Shown in pieces: positions 1 to 7,803 of a DNA stretch of 47,483 bases. The position numbers and the translations under genes were made by a program. The notes beneath the pieces are model-generated. The model ran no database searches and was not told the DNA's origin. It saw only the letters and a program-made list of their open reading frames with translations. The stretch's first letter is position 1; each line of letters begins with the position of its first letter. This DNA comes from Anaerolineae bacterium (GTDB lineage: Bacteria; Chloroflexota; Anaerolineae; 4572-78; J111), in the NCBI GenBank assembly GCA_016931895.1, contig JAFGDY010000056.1, positions 1-47,483 of the forward strand, read 5' to 3'.

Positions 1-75
1 CTCACGGAAGCCTGTGATGCGGCCAATGGAAACCGACCAGCCCCGTCTTTGCTGCCGACAGCCCCTGCCCCCTGA
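1..75 (+). CDS. possible 3' end of a plus-strand gene (partial)
   Basis: Frame 1 is open from the window edge to a TGA at 73-75 and encodes about 24 residues ending in LLPTAPAP. No function can be read from so short a piece. The case for a real gene is indirect: a hairpin with a plus-strand U-tract follows at 103-129, as expected after a coding region. Frame 2 is also open here, so the frame choice is uncertain. Confidence 0.35.
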   Translation, partial: LTEACDAANGNRPAPSLLPTAPAP

Positions 76-102
76 ACGGTTACCTTTTTTCATAGACAGA
101 CT

Positions 103-129
103 GCCCTTGGCGCAGTTTTTATTTTGCTC
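103..129 (+). terminator. probable intrinsic terminator
   Basis: A short stem ACTGC/GCAGT with a small loop is followed on the plus strand by TTTTTATTTT. It would end transcription entering from the left edge. On the minus strand the same hairpin is not followed by a U-tract, so it is not the terminator of the LysM gene at 137-1156. Confidence 0.45.
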
Positions 130-136
130 CGGCCAA

Positions 137-1156
137 TCAAGGCGTGGCGGTAGGCGAGGAGAACGATTCTGCCGAGGGCGTTGCTTCTGCTGAAGGCACG
201 CTAAACCTGGAAACCTCAACCCCCTGGTTATCCCGCAAGAAAATGGTAGCGCCAGGCGGCCAGGCAGACTCGCCTTGATTTAAATAAAGATCGCTGGCTG
301 TATTTTCACCGGCCCGGGTATGGATGCGGATACTGCCGCCGCTGAAAAGGAAGATGTCGGGAAAAACAAAAATGCCCAACGAGGAGCCTTCCAATTTCCA
401 ATCGGCCAGGCTGGCGCCGGCGCCCTTGTTGAGAATGACCAGGGTTTCCCGGGTAAAATCACCCGGCCCAATAACTTCATTGATCACTACGTTGATTTCG
501 CCAAAGGGCGCGGGGGTAGAGGTGGGAATAGGCGTAGGCGTGCGGGTAGGAGTGTGGCTTGGTGTAGGAGATGGGCCAACCGTGGCCGCCGGTTCAAGTG
601 GGACTTGCGCGTCGGTGGGTAGGGGGGTAGGGGGGTCAAAGGGCAGGGGGGTGTCGGTGGGTAGGGGGACCGGGGTGAAGGTAGGCGTGGGAGTAGCCAG
701 ACCGCCCACCGGGATAATGAGTTCCTGTCCCACCTGGATAAAATCTTGATTGGTCAGGCCGTTGGCCAGCATTAAGTCGGAAACAGATACGGCAAATTTT
801 TGGGCAATTCCGCTCAGGGTGTCGCCGGCTGCAACAAGGTAGGTAACGGATTGAATGGGCGTGCTTTCGGCTGAAGCTTCCGCCTCAACTCCTGCTTCAG
901 CCGGCGGCAAGGCATCGGTTTGCGCTTCGGCCCCGGACTCATCTGTTGCGCCGGGCAGGGCAGCCATGTCGCCCGGCAGCGCCTGCCGGTTGGCCAGCAG
1001 GACCACGCTGATACTAATGACCAGAGAGATAACGGCGTTCACGCCAATAATCAGGGCCAATTGGCTGGCGGGCAGCCCCACATTGGTCACTCCGCTTTGG
1101 CCGTAATCCTCGTAATCGTCATATTCATATTCTGGGTCGTACCGGGGGTCATCCAT
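137..1156 (-). CDS. membrane-anchored LysM and lamin-tail-domain protein
   Basis: A 339-aa protein with an acidic, tyrosine-rich cytoplasmic N-terminus (about residues 1-30) and one transmembrane helix (about 33-56). A LysM domain follows (about 104-150, from VTYLVAAGDTLSGIAQKF to the ELIIPVGG end), then a Pro/Thr linker (about 155-217) and a lamin-tail-like beta domain (about 221-320, starting INVVINEVIGPGD). LysM binds peptidoglycan or related glycans, and lamin-tail domains occur in extracellular proteins as adhesion or scaffold modules. It lies 133 nt downstream of murJ on the same strand, which fits a cell-envelope role. The ATG start has only a weak AGGT-type ribosome-binding site. The exact ligand and job are unknown. 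Confidence 0.8.
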   Translation of the reverse strand: MDDPRYDPEYEYDDYEDYGQSGVTNVGLPASQLALIIGVNAVISLVISISVVLLANRQALPGDMAALPGATDESGAEAQTDALPPAEAGVEAEASAESTPIQSVTYLVAAGDTLSGIAQKFAVSVSDLMLANGLTNQDFIQVGQELIIPVGGLATPTPTFTPVPLPTDTPLPFDPPTPLPTDAQVPLEPAATVGPSPTPSHTPTRTPTPIPTSTPAPFGEINVVINEVIGPGDFTRETLVILNKGAGASLADWKLEGSSLGIFVFPDIFLFSGGSIRIHTRAGENTASDLYLNQGESAWPPGATIFLRDNQGVEVSRFSVPSAEATPSAESFSSPTATP

Positions 1157-1289
1157 GGGTCAACCTATATAATGAAGAGAGCCACTATATATAGTATGAT
1201 AGATTAAAAAAAAGCACAACATCTTGTAGAGTGAATCTGATATATTCATTATACCTCAGATTGACTCGACTGACAATGCGAGGGGGTAT

Positions 1290-2960
1290 TCATTGTTTGG
1301 GTAAAAACCGTTGCAGCAGGGAAGTTAACAAAGCCAGTTCCGGCGTTTTGAGCAGCGCCAGCGCCAAAAAGTAAAGGCCGCCGCCGGCCAGGCTTAAGAG
1401 GCCCACCAGGGTTATTTCAGCCCCAACTCCCTGGCCCGGGAGCCGGTTTTGCAAAAGGGGCAAACCGGCCCACAAACCTATCCCCATTACCAACGAAGCT
1501 GCCATTGCTTTGAGCGTGGTTGGGCCAAGCCCTCGTCCGCGTAAAGTAGCCTGGCGATGGATGAGCCAGATCATTACCAGGGCGTGGCCGGCCAGTTGGA
1601 TGCTGTTAGCCAGAACCAGGTCGGTCATTTGCATTGGGCGGAGCAGGGTGGGCAGTAAGGCCGCAATCAGATAAAAACCAACGCCTAACAGGCCCACCAA
1701 AGCCGGGGTAAGCGTGTTTTGGCGGGCGTAAAAGGCAAATATCAGGGGTTGGTCAACGGCGGCAAAGGTCAGGCCGATAAGGTAGAGGCGTAGGGCCAAC
1801 ACAGTTTGTTGAGTGTCAAAAGGAGTAAAATCGCCATGTTCAAAGATCAGGGCAATCAGGGGTTTGGCCAGCACAAACAAAGCAACAGTGGCCGGGATGA
1901 TGAGGATGAGCACCAGCCGCAGGCCGGTAGCCAGAGTGTTCATGAACTCATCCAGGCCGGCCAGGGCGTCGGTGGTGGCTAGAGCCAGGCGGGAGAGGGT
2001 GGGCAAGATAGCCAGGGAGATGGCCGCGGCCACAAGGCCCAGGGGGAATTGGATAAGGGTGGTGGCGTACTGCATCCAGGCAATGCTCTGCTCGCCGGTG
2101 CGCGAGGCAAAGTTACGATCCAGGGCAATGGCCACCTGGCTGACGACCAGGCCCAGAATAACGGGCAGATACAGTTTACCGATCCGCCGCAGGTGAGGAT
2201 GATGAATGTTTAGCACAAAACGCAGGCGGGCATCGCGCAGGCCGGGGAGTTGCAGCCCCACCTGGAAAAATGCGCCCAGTAGAAGGCCAATGGCCAGGGC
2301 CTCGATGCCCCAGTTAAAAACAAACGCCCCAATTAGCGCTACTACTACAATGGTGGCGTTAAAAATAGCCGCCGTAAAAGCCGGCAAGGCAAACCGTTTT
2401 AAAGCGTAAAGCAGGCCGGTAATAATCCCCGACAAGCTGAGAAACAGCACCGCCGGAGTAGTCAGGCGCATCAGGCGCGCGGTGGCGGCCAACAGCTCTT
2501 CATCAAAGCCACCCACCAGCAAAAAAGCGACCTGCGGCGCAGCCAGTTCCATTATAAGCACGACCACCACCAGCACCACCACGGCCATACTCAACACCAG
2601 GCTGGCCAGGTGCCACAGGGCGTTTCGGTCTCGCTCGGCCTGTTCTGAGAAAACCGGCACCAGGGCGCTGCTCACCATTCCCCCAATGAGCAAATCATAG
2701 AGCATGATGGGGATAATTTGAGCAGCGCGAAAGGCAGAAACCAGGCCGGTGGCGCCAAACAGGTTGGCAATAACAATTTCACGCGCCAGGCCCAAGATAC
2801 GGCTGGTCACGTTGCCGGCCGCAATTATTGAAGCTGCGCGGGCCATGCCCGTGGCCGGGGGAGGTTGGGTAGGGGGGAGAGGGGATAATTGCGCAGGGAG
2901 CGGAGCGGCCTGGTGATTTTTATTTTGCCCCTGGGCCGCTTCATTTTTGTTGATTTCCAA
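1290..2960 (-). CDS. murJ: MurJ lipid II flippase (MviN family)
   Basis: A 556-aa polytopic membrane protein of the MurJ/MviN family, which moves lipid II across the cytoplasmic membrane for peptidoglycan synthesis. The N-terminal core ARAASIIAAGNVTSRILGLAREIV is family-typical, and hydrophobic segments cover nearly the whole length, consistent with about 14 helices. The longest frame starts at TTG (2960) after a poor AGGG site. It gives a Pro/Gln-rich extension of about 38 residues before the conserved core; an ATG at 2846 directly before ARAAS is an alternative start. It follows hspR by 29 nt and is probably cotranscribed with dnaJ and hspR, an unusual link between heat-shock control and wall synthesis. 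Confidence 0.92.
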   Translation of the reverse strand: MEINKNEAAQGQNKNHQAAPLPAQLSPLPPTQPPPATGMARAASIIAAGNVTSRILGLAREIVIANLFGATGLVSAFRAAQIIPIMLYDLLIGGMVSSALVPVFSEQAERDRNALWHLASLVLSMAVVVLVVVVLIMELAAPQVAFLLVGGFDEELLAATARLMRLTTPAVLFLSLSGIITGLLYALKRFALPAFTAAIFNATIVVVALIGAFVFNWGIEALAIGLLLGAFFQVGLQLPGLRDARLRFVLNIHHPHLRRIGKLYLPVILGLVVSQVAIALDRNFASRTGEQSIAWMQYATTLIQFPLGLVAAAISLAILPTLSRLALATTDALAGLDEFMNTLATGLRLVLILIIPATVALFVLAKPLIALIFEHGDFTPFDTQQTVLALRLYLIGLTFAAVDQPLIFAFYARQNTLTPALVGLLGVGFYLIAALLPTLLRPMQMTDLVLANSIQLAGHALVMIWLIHRQATLRGRGLGPTTLKAMAASLVMGIGLWAGLPLLQNRLPGQGVGAEITLVGLLSLAGGGLYFLALALLKTPELALLTSLLQRFLPKQ

Positions 2961-2989
2961 TCAGGGTAGCCCTCAACACGGATAAAGTT

Positions 2990-3331
2990 TTATCCCTCAA
3001 TCAAACGTTTGCGCAAACGGTTAATTTCGGCTTCCATTTCGGCGCGGAGGGTGTCCATTTCCAGTTGCAGGCGCTCCAGCCGTTCCCGCATGTCCAAAAT
3101 AATTTGCACGCCAGCCAGATTGACCCCTAATTCATCGGTTAGCCTGATAATTTGGCGCAGGCGATCAATATCAGCCGGGGAGTAGAGGCGGACATTGCCG
3201 TTACTCCGCCTGGGGATGACCAGGCCCTGGCTTTCGTAATGGCGCAACGTTTGGGGATGCAGCCCCACCATTTTGGCCGCCACACTGATCACGTACATCG
3301 GTTGTTCGGTTAGCGGGTAATCGTCAAACAT
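2990..3331 (-). CDS. hspR: MerR-family regulator, HspR-like
   Basis: A 113-aa protein with a MerR-type winged helix-turn-helix at about residues 12-80 ([21 protein letters not shown], then a wing with [16 protein letters not shown]) and a C-terminal coiled coil. The HPQTLRHYE helix and the position 12 nt after dnaJ match HspR, the repressor of dnaK/clpB/dnaJ operons in actinobacteria, deinococci and relatives. The start is placed at the ATG at 3331; the longer frame adds only a TTG codon. HspR usually binds HAIR inverted repeats, and a repeat of that geometry lies upstream of dnaJ at 4379-4399, suggesting autoregulation. Confidence 0.85.
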   Translation of the reverse strand: MFDDYPLTEQPMYVISVAAKMVGLHPQTLRHYESQGLVIPRRSNGNVRLYSPADIDRLRQIIRLTDELGVNLAGVQIILDMRERLERLQLEMDTLRAEMEAEINRLRKRLIEG

Positions 3332-3343
3332 CAAGTTGTCTCG

Positions 3344-4267
3344 TTATAAACCGCGGATGTCGGCCAATTCCTCAAACAGTTCTATTTCTTCCGGGGTTAA
3401 GTTTTCGGGGAGTTTGACCATGACCTTGGCGTATAAATCGCCCCGCTCGTCAGGCTCGCCCAGGCGCGGCATACCTTGTCCCCGCAGCCGGAAGGTGCGG
3501 CCCGATTGGGTTTCGGGGGGAATTCTGAGTTTCACTTTGCCTCTAAAAGTGGGTACAATGGCCTCGCCGCCCAAAATAGCGGTGTATAAATCTACCGGCA
3601 ATTCGGCATAGAGGTCGTCGCCAACCTGCTCGTAGAGGGGATGGGGGGTAACTTTGATGTCAAGGTACAGGTCTCCCCGGGAGCCATCCCCTTCAGTTGC
3701 GCCTCCTTCGCCGCGGACGCGAACTTTGGTGCCGGTTTTAGCCCCCCTGGGAATTCTTACCTTTATCCGCCGGCCGCCAATATTTAAAATGCGGGAAGCG
3801 CCTTTAAATGCTTCTTCCAGGGATATTTCAATTTCCTGGTGGTAATCTTGCCCCTGCCGGGCAGTTGGGGCAGCCGGCTCTGGGCTACCAAAGATGACTT
3901 CATAAAAGTCAGAAAAACCGCCAGGGCGACTCTTGTTGAGGCTGCTTAAAATCTCCTTGAGATCAACAGGACTGCCGTCGGGGTCAAGGCCGCTCACCCA
4001 CGGTCCCCAATCAAAATCGCCCGTGGCTCCAGAACGCTGGTGAGCGTGCCAACTGGCGTTCAGGCGGTCGTACCTGGCCCGTTTGTCAGGATCGGTTAGC
4101 ACGGCATTGGCTTCGTCAATTTGGTTGTACTTCTCTTCGGCTTTTTTATCGCCGGGGTTAACATCTGGATGATATTTGCGGGCCAGTTTACGATAGGCTT
4201 TTTTTACTTCGTCGGTGCTGGCGGTTTTGTCAAGATCCAGAATTTTATAATAATCCTTAAATTCCAT
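3344..4267 (-). CDS. cbpA: DnaJ-type co-chaperone, CbpA-like (no zinc domain)
   Basis: A 307-aa J-domain protein. The J-domain covers residues 4-70, with the HPD motif at 33-35 that stimulates DnaK ATPase. A variable segment follows, then the two beta-barrel substrate-binding domains (from about 140, QDYHQEIEISLEEAFKG). There are no CxxCxGxG zinc repeats, so it is a type II (CbpA/DnaJ2) co-chaperone rather than canonical DnaJ. A GAGGA site stands about 10 nt before the ATG. It is the first gene of a probable dnaJ-hspR-murJ-LysM operon. No dnaK or grpE is in the window, so it must work with a DnaK encoded elsewhere. Confidence 0.9.
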   Translation of the reverse strand: MEFKDYYKILDLDKTASTDEVKKAYRKLARKYHPDVNPGDKKAEEKYNQIDEANAVLTDPDKRARYDRLNASWHAHQRSGATGDFDWGPWVSGLDPDGSPVDLKEILSSLNKSRPGGFSDFYEVIFGSPEPAAPTARQGQDYHQEIEISLEEAFKGASRILNIGGRRIKVRIPRGAKTGTKVRVRGEGGATEGDGSRGDLYLDIKVTPHPLYEQVGDDLYAELPVDLYTAILGGEAIVPTFRGKVKLRIPPETQSGRTFRLRGQGMPRLGEPDERGDLYAKVMVKLPENLTPEEIELFEELADIRGL

Positions 4268-4370
4268 GTAAGTTATTCCTCACCCTGCCCAAATTTGGCT
4301 TGATAATCAACGTAATCCGGCTAAAGTATTGGCCTATAAAGATTAATCGCCTAACTTAAGCGGGCCTCTA

Positions 4371-4398
4371 TCAATAAACTTGCTAGAGATAGTGTCAA
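4371..4398 (-). promoter_or_regulatory. putative dnaJ-hspR promoter
   Basis: On the minus strand there is a perfect -35 TTGACA (4393-4398), a 16-nt spacer and a TATTGA -10-like box (4371-4376), about 105 nt upstream of the dnaJ ATG. The -35 lies inside the inverted repeat at 4377-4401, a classic arrangement for repression. The -10 is a weak match. Confidence 0.4.
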
Positions 4399-4401
4399 GT
4401 T
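4377..4401. promoter_or_regulatory. HAIR-like inverted repeat (candidate HspR operator)
   Basis: The repeat AACTTG-N13-CAAGTT contains a 21-bp core (4379-4399) with the geometry of the HAIR element, CTTGAGT-N7-ACTCAAG. The outer CTTG/CAAG match exactly, while the inner three bases of each half differ (CTA and, read on the other strand, ACA). The position over the promoter of the hspR operon supports the call; the imperfect half-sites weaken it. Confidence 0.45.
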
Positions 4402-4485
4402 ACTGTTAGCAAAAAGCATTATATTTGCAATAAAAATTTCGGCAAAAGCAGGTCAGGCGTTTTGTGGGTGAAAATCCCCGGCGAA

Positions 4486-4515
4486 TCAAAAACCCCACCC
4501 ATTTAAGGCGGGGTT
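4486..4515 (-). terminator. intrinsic terminator of the LysM pair
   Basis: On the minus strand a 9-bp stem (AACCCCGCC with GGTGGGGTT, one G-U pair, loop of about 7 nt) is followed by TTTGATT. It lies about 55 nt after the stop codon of the second LysM gene. Confidence 0.7.
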
Positions 4516-4570
4516 CTTTGATAGGAAGACTTATTGAACAGGTTGGACCTGGCCACAACTCCCCGCCATC

Positions 4571-5068
4571 TTAATACGGCACAATAACGGGGGGGGCGAC
4601 CACCGGCATGCCGCCGGACGGGTAGTATCCATCGCCGCAGGGCTGCTGATAGCAGCCATACCCCGTAGGGATGTAGAGCACCTGGCCGGCATAAATGCAA
4701 TTCATATTATAGATATGATTGGCCTTGGCAATAGCCCAAGGGCTAACCCCATACCGATAGGCAATATTGGTAAGCGTATCCCCATATCTCACTACATAAT
4801 GATTTGCGCCGGGATGACCGCCCGGATAACCGCCGGTAGGAATATACAGCACTTGCCCGGCGTAGATGTAATTGGGATTATACAGATTATTGACCTCGGC
4901 AATGTAGTAGGGATTTACCCCATAATAACGGCCAATGCTAAAAAGTGTTTCGCCATACCGCACGGTGTGGTAAGCGCCGCCTGAAGCAGAGGCCATCGGC
5001 ACGGACAGGACCAGCAGCATTATTGCCAGGATGATAATGAACAAGGGTTTTTTGATATGCATTTTCAT
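4571..5068 (-). CDS. secreted protein with two LysM domains
   Basis: A 165-aa protein with a signal peptide (Lys-rich start, hydrophobic core to about residue 28, cleavage near ASASGG). Two LysM domains follow, at about 32-76 (YHTVRYGETLFSIGRYYGV, ending GQVLYIPTGG) and about 90-134 (YVVRYGDTLTNIAYRYGV), then a short Gly/Pro/Cys tail. LysM repeats bind peptidoglycan or chitin-like glycans; no catalytic domain is present. The start at ATG 5068 is chosen because GAGGTG stands 5 nt upstream; longer frames begin inside the previous gene. It follows the sister LysM gene by 17 nt, so the two form an operon ended by the hairpin at 4486-4515. Confidence 0.85.
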   Translation of the reverse strand: MKMHIKKPLFIIILAIMLLVLSVPMASASGGAYHTVRYGETLFSIGRYYGVNPYYIAEVNNLYNPNYIYAGQVLYIPTGGYPGGHPGANHYVVRYGDTLTNIAYRYGVSPWAIAKANHIYNMNCIYAGQVLYIPTGYGCYQQPCGDGYYPSGGMPVVAPPVIVPY

Positions 5069-5085
5069 AGTTTCACCTCTGTCAC

Positions 5086-5544
5086 CTAGTAGCAATTGTG
5101 GTAGTAGCCACAGGTGTAGCTATATCGTCTATAAGTGGGATAGTTGTTCCAATAATAGTAGCCGGTGTAGTCGTAGCCATGGCCATAACTAGGGTAACAA
5201 CCGGGATAACGGCAAGGAGAAGGTCTAGGGGCAGGAGGTGGACAAGGCTGACCACAGCCACACCTCCCACAACCGGACCAACCGTCGCCGGACGGGATGT
5301 ACAATACCTGTCCGGCATAAATACAATCCGGGTTGGCCAGGCCATTAACACTGGCAATAGAATAGGGGTTGACTCCATAAATCCGGCCAATGCTAAAAAG
5401 GGTCTCGCCGTACCGGACAGTGTGATACATGCCGCCGCTGGCCGGTGGGGCGGCATAGCTATCGGGCACGCTAACCATTTGCAGTAAAACAACGGTCAAG
5501 ACAATGGGTAAAATTATCTTGAGAATAGGTAATACTTTTTTCAC
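5086..5544 (-). CDS. secreted LysM protein with Tyr/Gly/Cys-rich tail
   Basis: A 152-aa protein starting at GTG with a strong AGGAGG site 5 nt upstream. It has a signal peptide (to about residue 32, cut near SYAAPP) and one LysM domain (about 39-83, YHTVRYGETLFSIGRIYGV). The final 65 residues are dominated by Tyr, Gly, Cys and Pro. The LysM domain is clearly paralogous to the first LysM of the downstream gene. The aromatic, cysteine-containing tail is low-complexity and could be cross-linked or adhesive, but that is speculation. Together the pair look like small wall-associated proteins. Confidence 0.82.
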   Translation of the reverse strand: MKKVLPILKIILPIVLTVVLLQMVSVPDSYAAPPASGGMYHTVRYGETLFSIGRIYGVNPYSIASVNGLANPDCIYAGQVLYIPSGDGWSGCGRCGCGQPCPPPAPRPSPCRYPGCYPSYGHGYDYTGYYYWNNYPTYRRYSYTCGYYHNCY

Positions 5545-5984
5545 GTTTTCCTCCTATACAACTAGTTTTTGACCATACATAGGCCCTTCAATCATCCCCA
5601 ATTAGTAAAAATTTAAAGCTGGAATCCCTACATATATCCTTTTCCTTTCTCTCGGCCGCCGGTCATCCCCATTTCCGGCAACTCAGTCCATCAAACTTTA
5701 GCCATTATGCCAAAATGTTCTTATTAAATTTTTTGCAGGAGCAGAAAAATTGAACGCAGATTCAGGCAACTTCCAGACTTTTTTCAGGAATTTCTTTTAT
5801 TTTGGGCTATCATCAGCCTTTGCATCCAACTCAAAGGCAGGTTATTACTATGTAAAGCTTTTATGTTAAAACAATTATATCGGTACTTTTATTTAATTGC
5901 AACCCTTATTAGACATAATGTAAAAATTAACTTACCATAATGTAGGTAACCTAATAAAATTCGCCAGAAACTCTTCCTTGACCC
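5545..5984. other. AT-rich intergenic region
   Basis: About 440 nt without a credible gene. It must contain the promoter of the LysM operon (minus strand), but no consensus pair was convincing. Two short CATAATGTA-type repeats occur near 5920 and 5936; their meaning is unknown. Confidence 0.5.
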
Positions 5985-5985
5985 A

Positions 5986-6030
5986 AACAAAAAGCCCAAA
6001 CCGATGTTTGACTGATTGGCTTGGGCTTTT
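5986..6030 (-). terminator. second terminator-like hairpin, possibly bidirectional
   Basis: AAAAGCCCAA (5990-5999) pairs with TTGGGCTTTT (6021-6030). On the minus strand TTTTTGTTTG follows the stem, and on the plus strand TTTTGGTTTAT follows. It could back up the terminator at 6072-6094 or define a longer ncRNA. Confidence 0.5.
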
Positions 6031-6071
6031 GGTTTATCTTCATACAAACGCTTCCCTGCGAATTAAATATT

Positions 6072-6274
6072 AAAAAAAGGACCTGCGATGATCCTACTAT
6101 TTGTAGTTGTCAAAGAGCAATGAGGCGTTGTCTAAAAACAACGTCCCAATTTTGTCCACAAATAACAAACGCATATTAGGCCGCGCTATTTATGAACAAA
6201 ATCCCAGGCACTTCTTATTGTATCAATGAATCGCTTTAGTTTCAAGAGATATTTAACATAACGTCATAGACTTT
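6072..6274 (-). ncRNA. candidate structured small RNA of about 200 nt
   Basis: Several minus-strand signals line up: a promoter (TTGACC-N17-TAATAT, 6281-6309), an expected start near 6274, and a terminator (5-bp stem GGATC/GGTCC, then seven U) at 6072-6094. Between them a 16-bp stem forms from ATTTTGTTCATAAATA and TATTTGTGGACAAAAT with two G-U pairs. These are A-C mismatches on the opposite strand, which favours a minus-strand RNA. A smaller inner GCGC/GCGT stem and a CGTTGT/ACAACG hairpin (6126-6143) follow. No ORF of note is inside. The size and position next to the sigma gene bring 6S RNA to mind, but no closing end-to-end stem was found. It does not match RNase P, SRP or tmRNA signatures. 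Confidence 0.5.
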
Positions 6275-6280
6275 TGTCCT

Positions 6281-6309
6281 ATATTATGTCGTGTTTAGAA
6301 AAAGGTCAA
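6281..6309 (-). promoter_or_regulatory. promoter of the candidate ncRNA
   Basis: On the minus strand there is TTGACC (6304-6309), a 17-nt spacer and TAATAT (6281-6286); an overlapping CATAAT box is an alternative -10. No coding sequence follows for 700 nt, so the likely product is RNA. Confidence 0.5.
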
Positions 6310-6329
6310 GAAGAAGTTTTTTAAAGCAA

Positions 6330-6355
6330 GAAACCCGGCCCGTAGGCCGGGTTTC
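6330..6355. terminator. strong GC-rich hairpin
   Basis: An 11-bp perfect stem GAAACCCGGCC/GGCCGGGTTTC closes a CGTA loop. On the minus strand TTGCTTT follows, so it may be an insulating terminator just upstream of the ncRNA promoter. On the plus strand it is followed by an AAAAAGGAGGAG ribosome-binding site instead. Confidence 0.5.
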
Positions 6356-6372
6356 CCAAAAAGGAGGAGAAG

Positions 6373-6411
6373 ATGAACATGCCTTTGGCCCAAGTTAACA
6401 AAGTAACCTGA
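6373..6411 (+). CDS. possible 12-codon leader peptide
   Basis: An ideal AAGGAGG site lies 6 nt before an ATG that opens a 12-codon frame (MNMPLAQVNKVT) ending in TGA. The frame starts right after the hairpin at 6330-6355 and is followed by a small TGACCA/TGGTCA hairpin near 6421-6438. No downstream plus-strand gene is present, so it is not an obvious attenuator, and no plus-strand promoter was found. Confidence 0.2.
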   Translation: MNMPLAQVNKVT

Positions 6412-6525
6412 AAACCCAAATGACCATTGTGCTGGTCACATCCGGCGAACTTAATATAACATAATATATAACAATTTACATTACGCTAACACTACAGAAT
6501 CTATACGCTGACCCCCTAACCCCTC

Positions 6526-6557
6526 ATAAAAATAGGGTAGCTGTTGGCTACCCTATT
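6526..6557 (-). terminator. intrinsic terminator of the sigma factor gene
   Basis: A perfect 10-bp stem AATAGGGTAG/CTACCCTATT with a 7-nt loop is followed on the minus strand by TTTTTATG, about 30 nt after the sigma factor stop codon. Confidence 0.85.
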
Positions 6558-6588
6558 CTTTATTCCAAAACGTCAAATAAGTTAAGTT

Positions 6589-7803
6589 TTAACCCAGATA
6601 GTCACGCAATTGGCGGCTGCGGCGGGGATGGCGCAATTTGCGTAAAGCCTGCCCCTCGATCTGGCGAATCCGCTCTCGGGTGAGGCCAAATTTTTTGCCA
6701 ACTTCTTCCAGGGTGTAACTGCGACCATTTTGCAAACCAAAACGCAAACGCAAAATGCGCGCCTCCCGCGGGGTCAAGGTACTGAGCACATCTTCCAATT
6801 TTTCCTGGAGAAGATGATGAAAAGCCGTATCGGGAGGGGTGGGGGCGTCTTCATCTTCAATAAAATTGCCCAGTTCACTATCTTCTTCTTCACCCACAGG
6901 CCGCTCCAAAGAAACGGGGTGGCGGCTGACCCGCAGCATCCAGCGCACTTTGGAGGCGTCCAGGTCCATATAATCGGCCAATTCTTCGGGGGTAGGTTTG
7001 CGGCCCCAAACTTGCTCAAGCTGGCGAGAAATTTGGTGGAGTTTGCGGATGCGATCACTCATATGAACCGGCACACGAATAGTGCGGCCCTGGTCGGCCA
7101 GGGCGCGGGTGATGGCCTGTCGAATCCACCAGGTGGCATACGTGCTAAATTTGTAGCCGCGCCGGTAGTCAAATTTTTCAACCGCTTTCATCAGGCCCAG
7201 GTTGCCTTCTTGAATCAAATCCGAAAAAGGGACACCTTGCCCCATATATTTTTTAGCAATACTTACGACCAAACGGGTATTGGCTTTTATCAAGTGGTCG
7301 CGGGCTTTATTACCATCGCGAATAAAACGGCGCAGTTTGAGGGTTTCCTCTTCGCCGGAACAATTTTTTCTAAGTTTCTTGAGCGCACTTCGCCCTTTTT
7401 CTAAAGATTTGGCCAACATAATTTCTTCGGCGGGGGCTAACAGGGGCACCCGGGCCATTTCTTTGAGATAAAGGCTGATGGTATCGTCGGCGGCAATGCC
7501 GCTTAAATCAAAAGGGTCAATGGCAGGCAGAGGGATTTCAGTAGGGGATTGTTCTTTGAGACGTCGTTCTTCTTCGGCTTCTTCGACATCTGCATACACC
7601 TCGATGCCTTGATTGATCAATTGGATAAAAATCTCTTCCAATTGGGCCATATTGTCTTCCGCTTCGGGAAAACTGGCCAATAAGTCATCGGTGGTAAGAT
7701 AGCCACAAGATGTGGCTTTGTTCAGTAAATTGTCTAATACATTGTTTTGTTTTGGGTCGTAGATCTCAAAATCTTCTAATTCTTGTACTTTTTCTTCGAT
7801 CAT
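6589..7803 (-). CDS. rpoD: RNA polymerase sigma factor, RpoD/SigA type
   Basis: A sigma-70 protein of 404 aa with all four regions. Region 1.1 is short and acidic, and region 1.2 reads [14 protein letters not shown]. Region 2 carries [19 protein letters not shown] and [18 protein letters not shown], which contact core polymerase and the -10 element. Region 3 follows, then region 4 with [15 protein letters not shown] and [20 protein letters not shown] for the -35. The full set of regions and the C-terminal ALRKLRHP indicate a primary or group-2 housekeeping factor. The ATG at 7803 has a GAGG site 5 nt upstream and is preferred over the ATG at 7839. It is monocistronic, with a consensus promoter and its own terminator. 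Confidence 0.93.
   Translation of the reverse strand: MIEEKVQELEDFEIYDPKQNNVLDNLLNKATSCGYLTTDDLLASFPEAEDNMAQLEEIFIQLINQGIEVYADVEEAEEERRLKEQSPTEIPLPAIDPFDLSGIAADDTISLYLKEMARVPLLAPAEEIMLAKSLEKGRSALKKLRKNCSGEEETLKLRRFIRDGNKARDHLIKANTRLVVSIAKKYMGQGVPFSDLIQEGNLGLMKAVEKFDYRRGYKFSTYATWWIRQAITRALADQGRTIRVPVHMSDRIRKLHQISRQLEQVWGRKPTPEELADYMDLDASKVRWMLRVSRHPVSLERPVGEEEDSELGNFIEDEDAPTPPDTAFHHLLQEKLEDVLSTLTPREARILRLRFGLQNGRSYTLEEVGKKFGLTRERIRQIEGQALRKLRHPRRSRQLRDYLG

Larger units (their letters stand above)
4268..4570. other. intergenic region between dnaJ start and LysM gene end
   Basis: This 303-nt minus-strand intergenic stretch holds the dnaJ promoter and HAIR-like repeat on one side and the LysM-operon terminator (4486-4515) on the other. 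No further gene was seen. Confidence 0.7.

Noticed and set aside
1-130. Possible end of an RNA gene such as RNase P RNA, or a cobalamin riboswitch
   Set aside because: The conserved motifs of these RNAs were not found. A short coding tail plus terminator explains the segment more simply.
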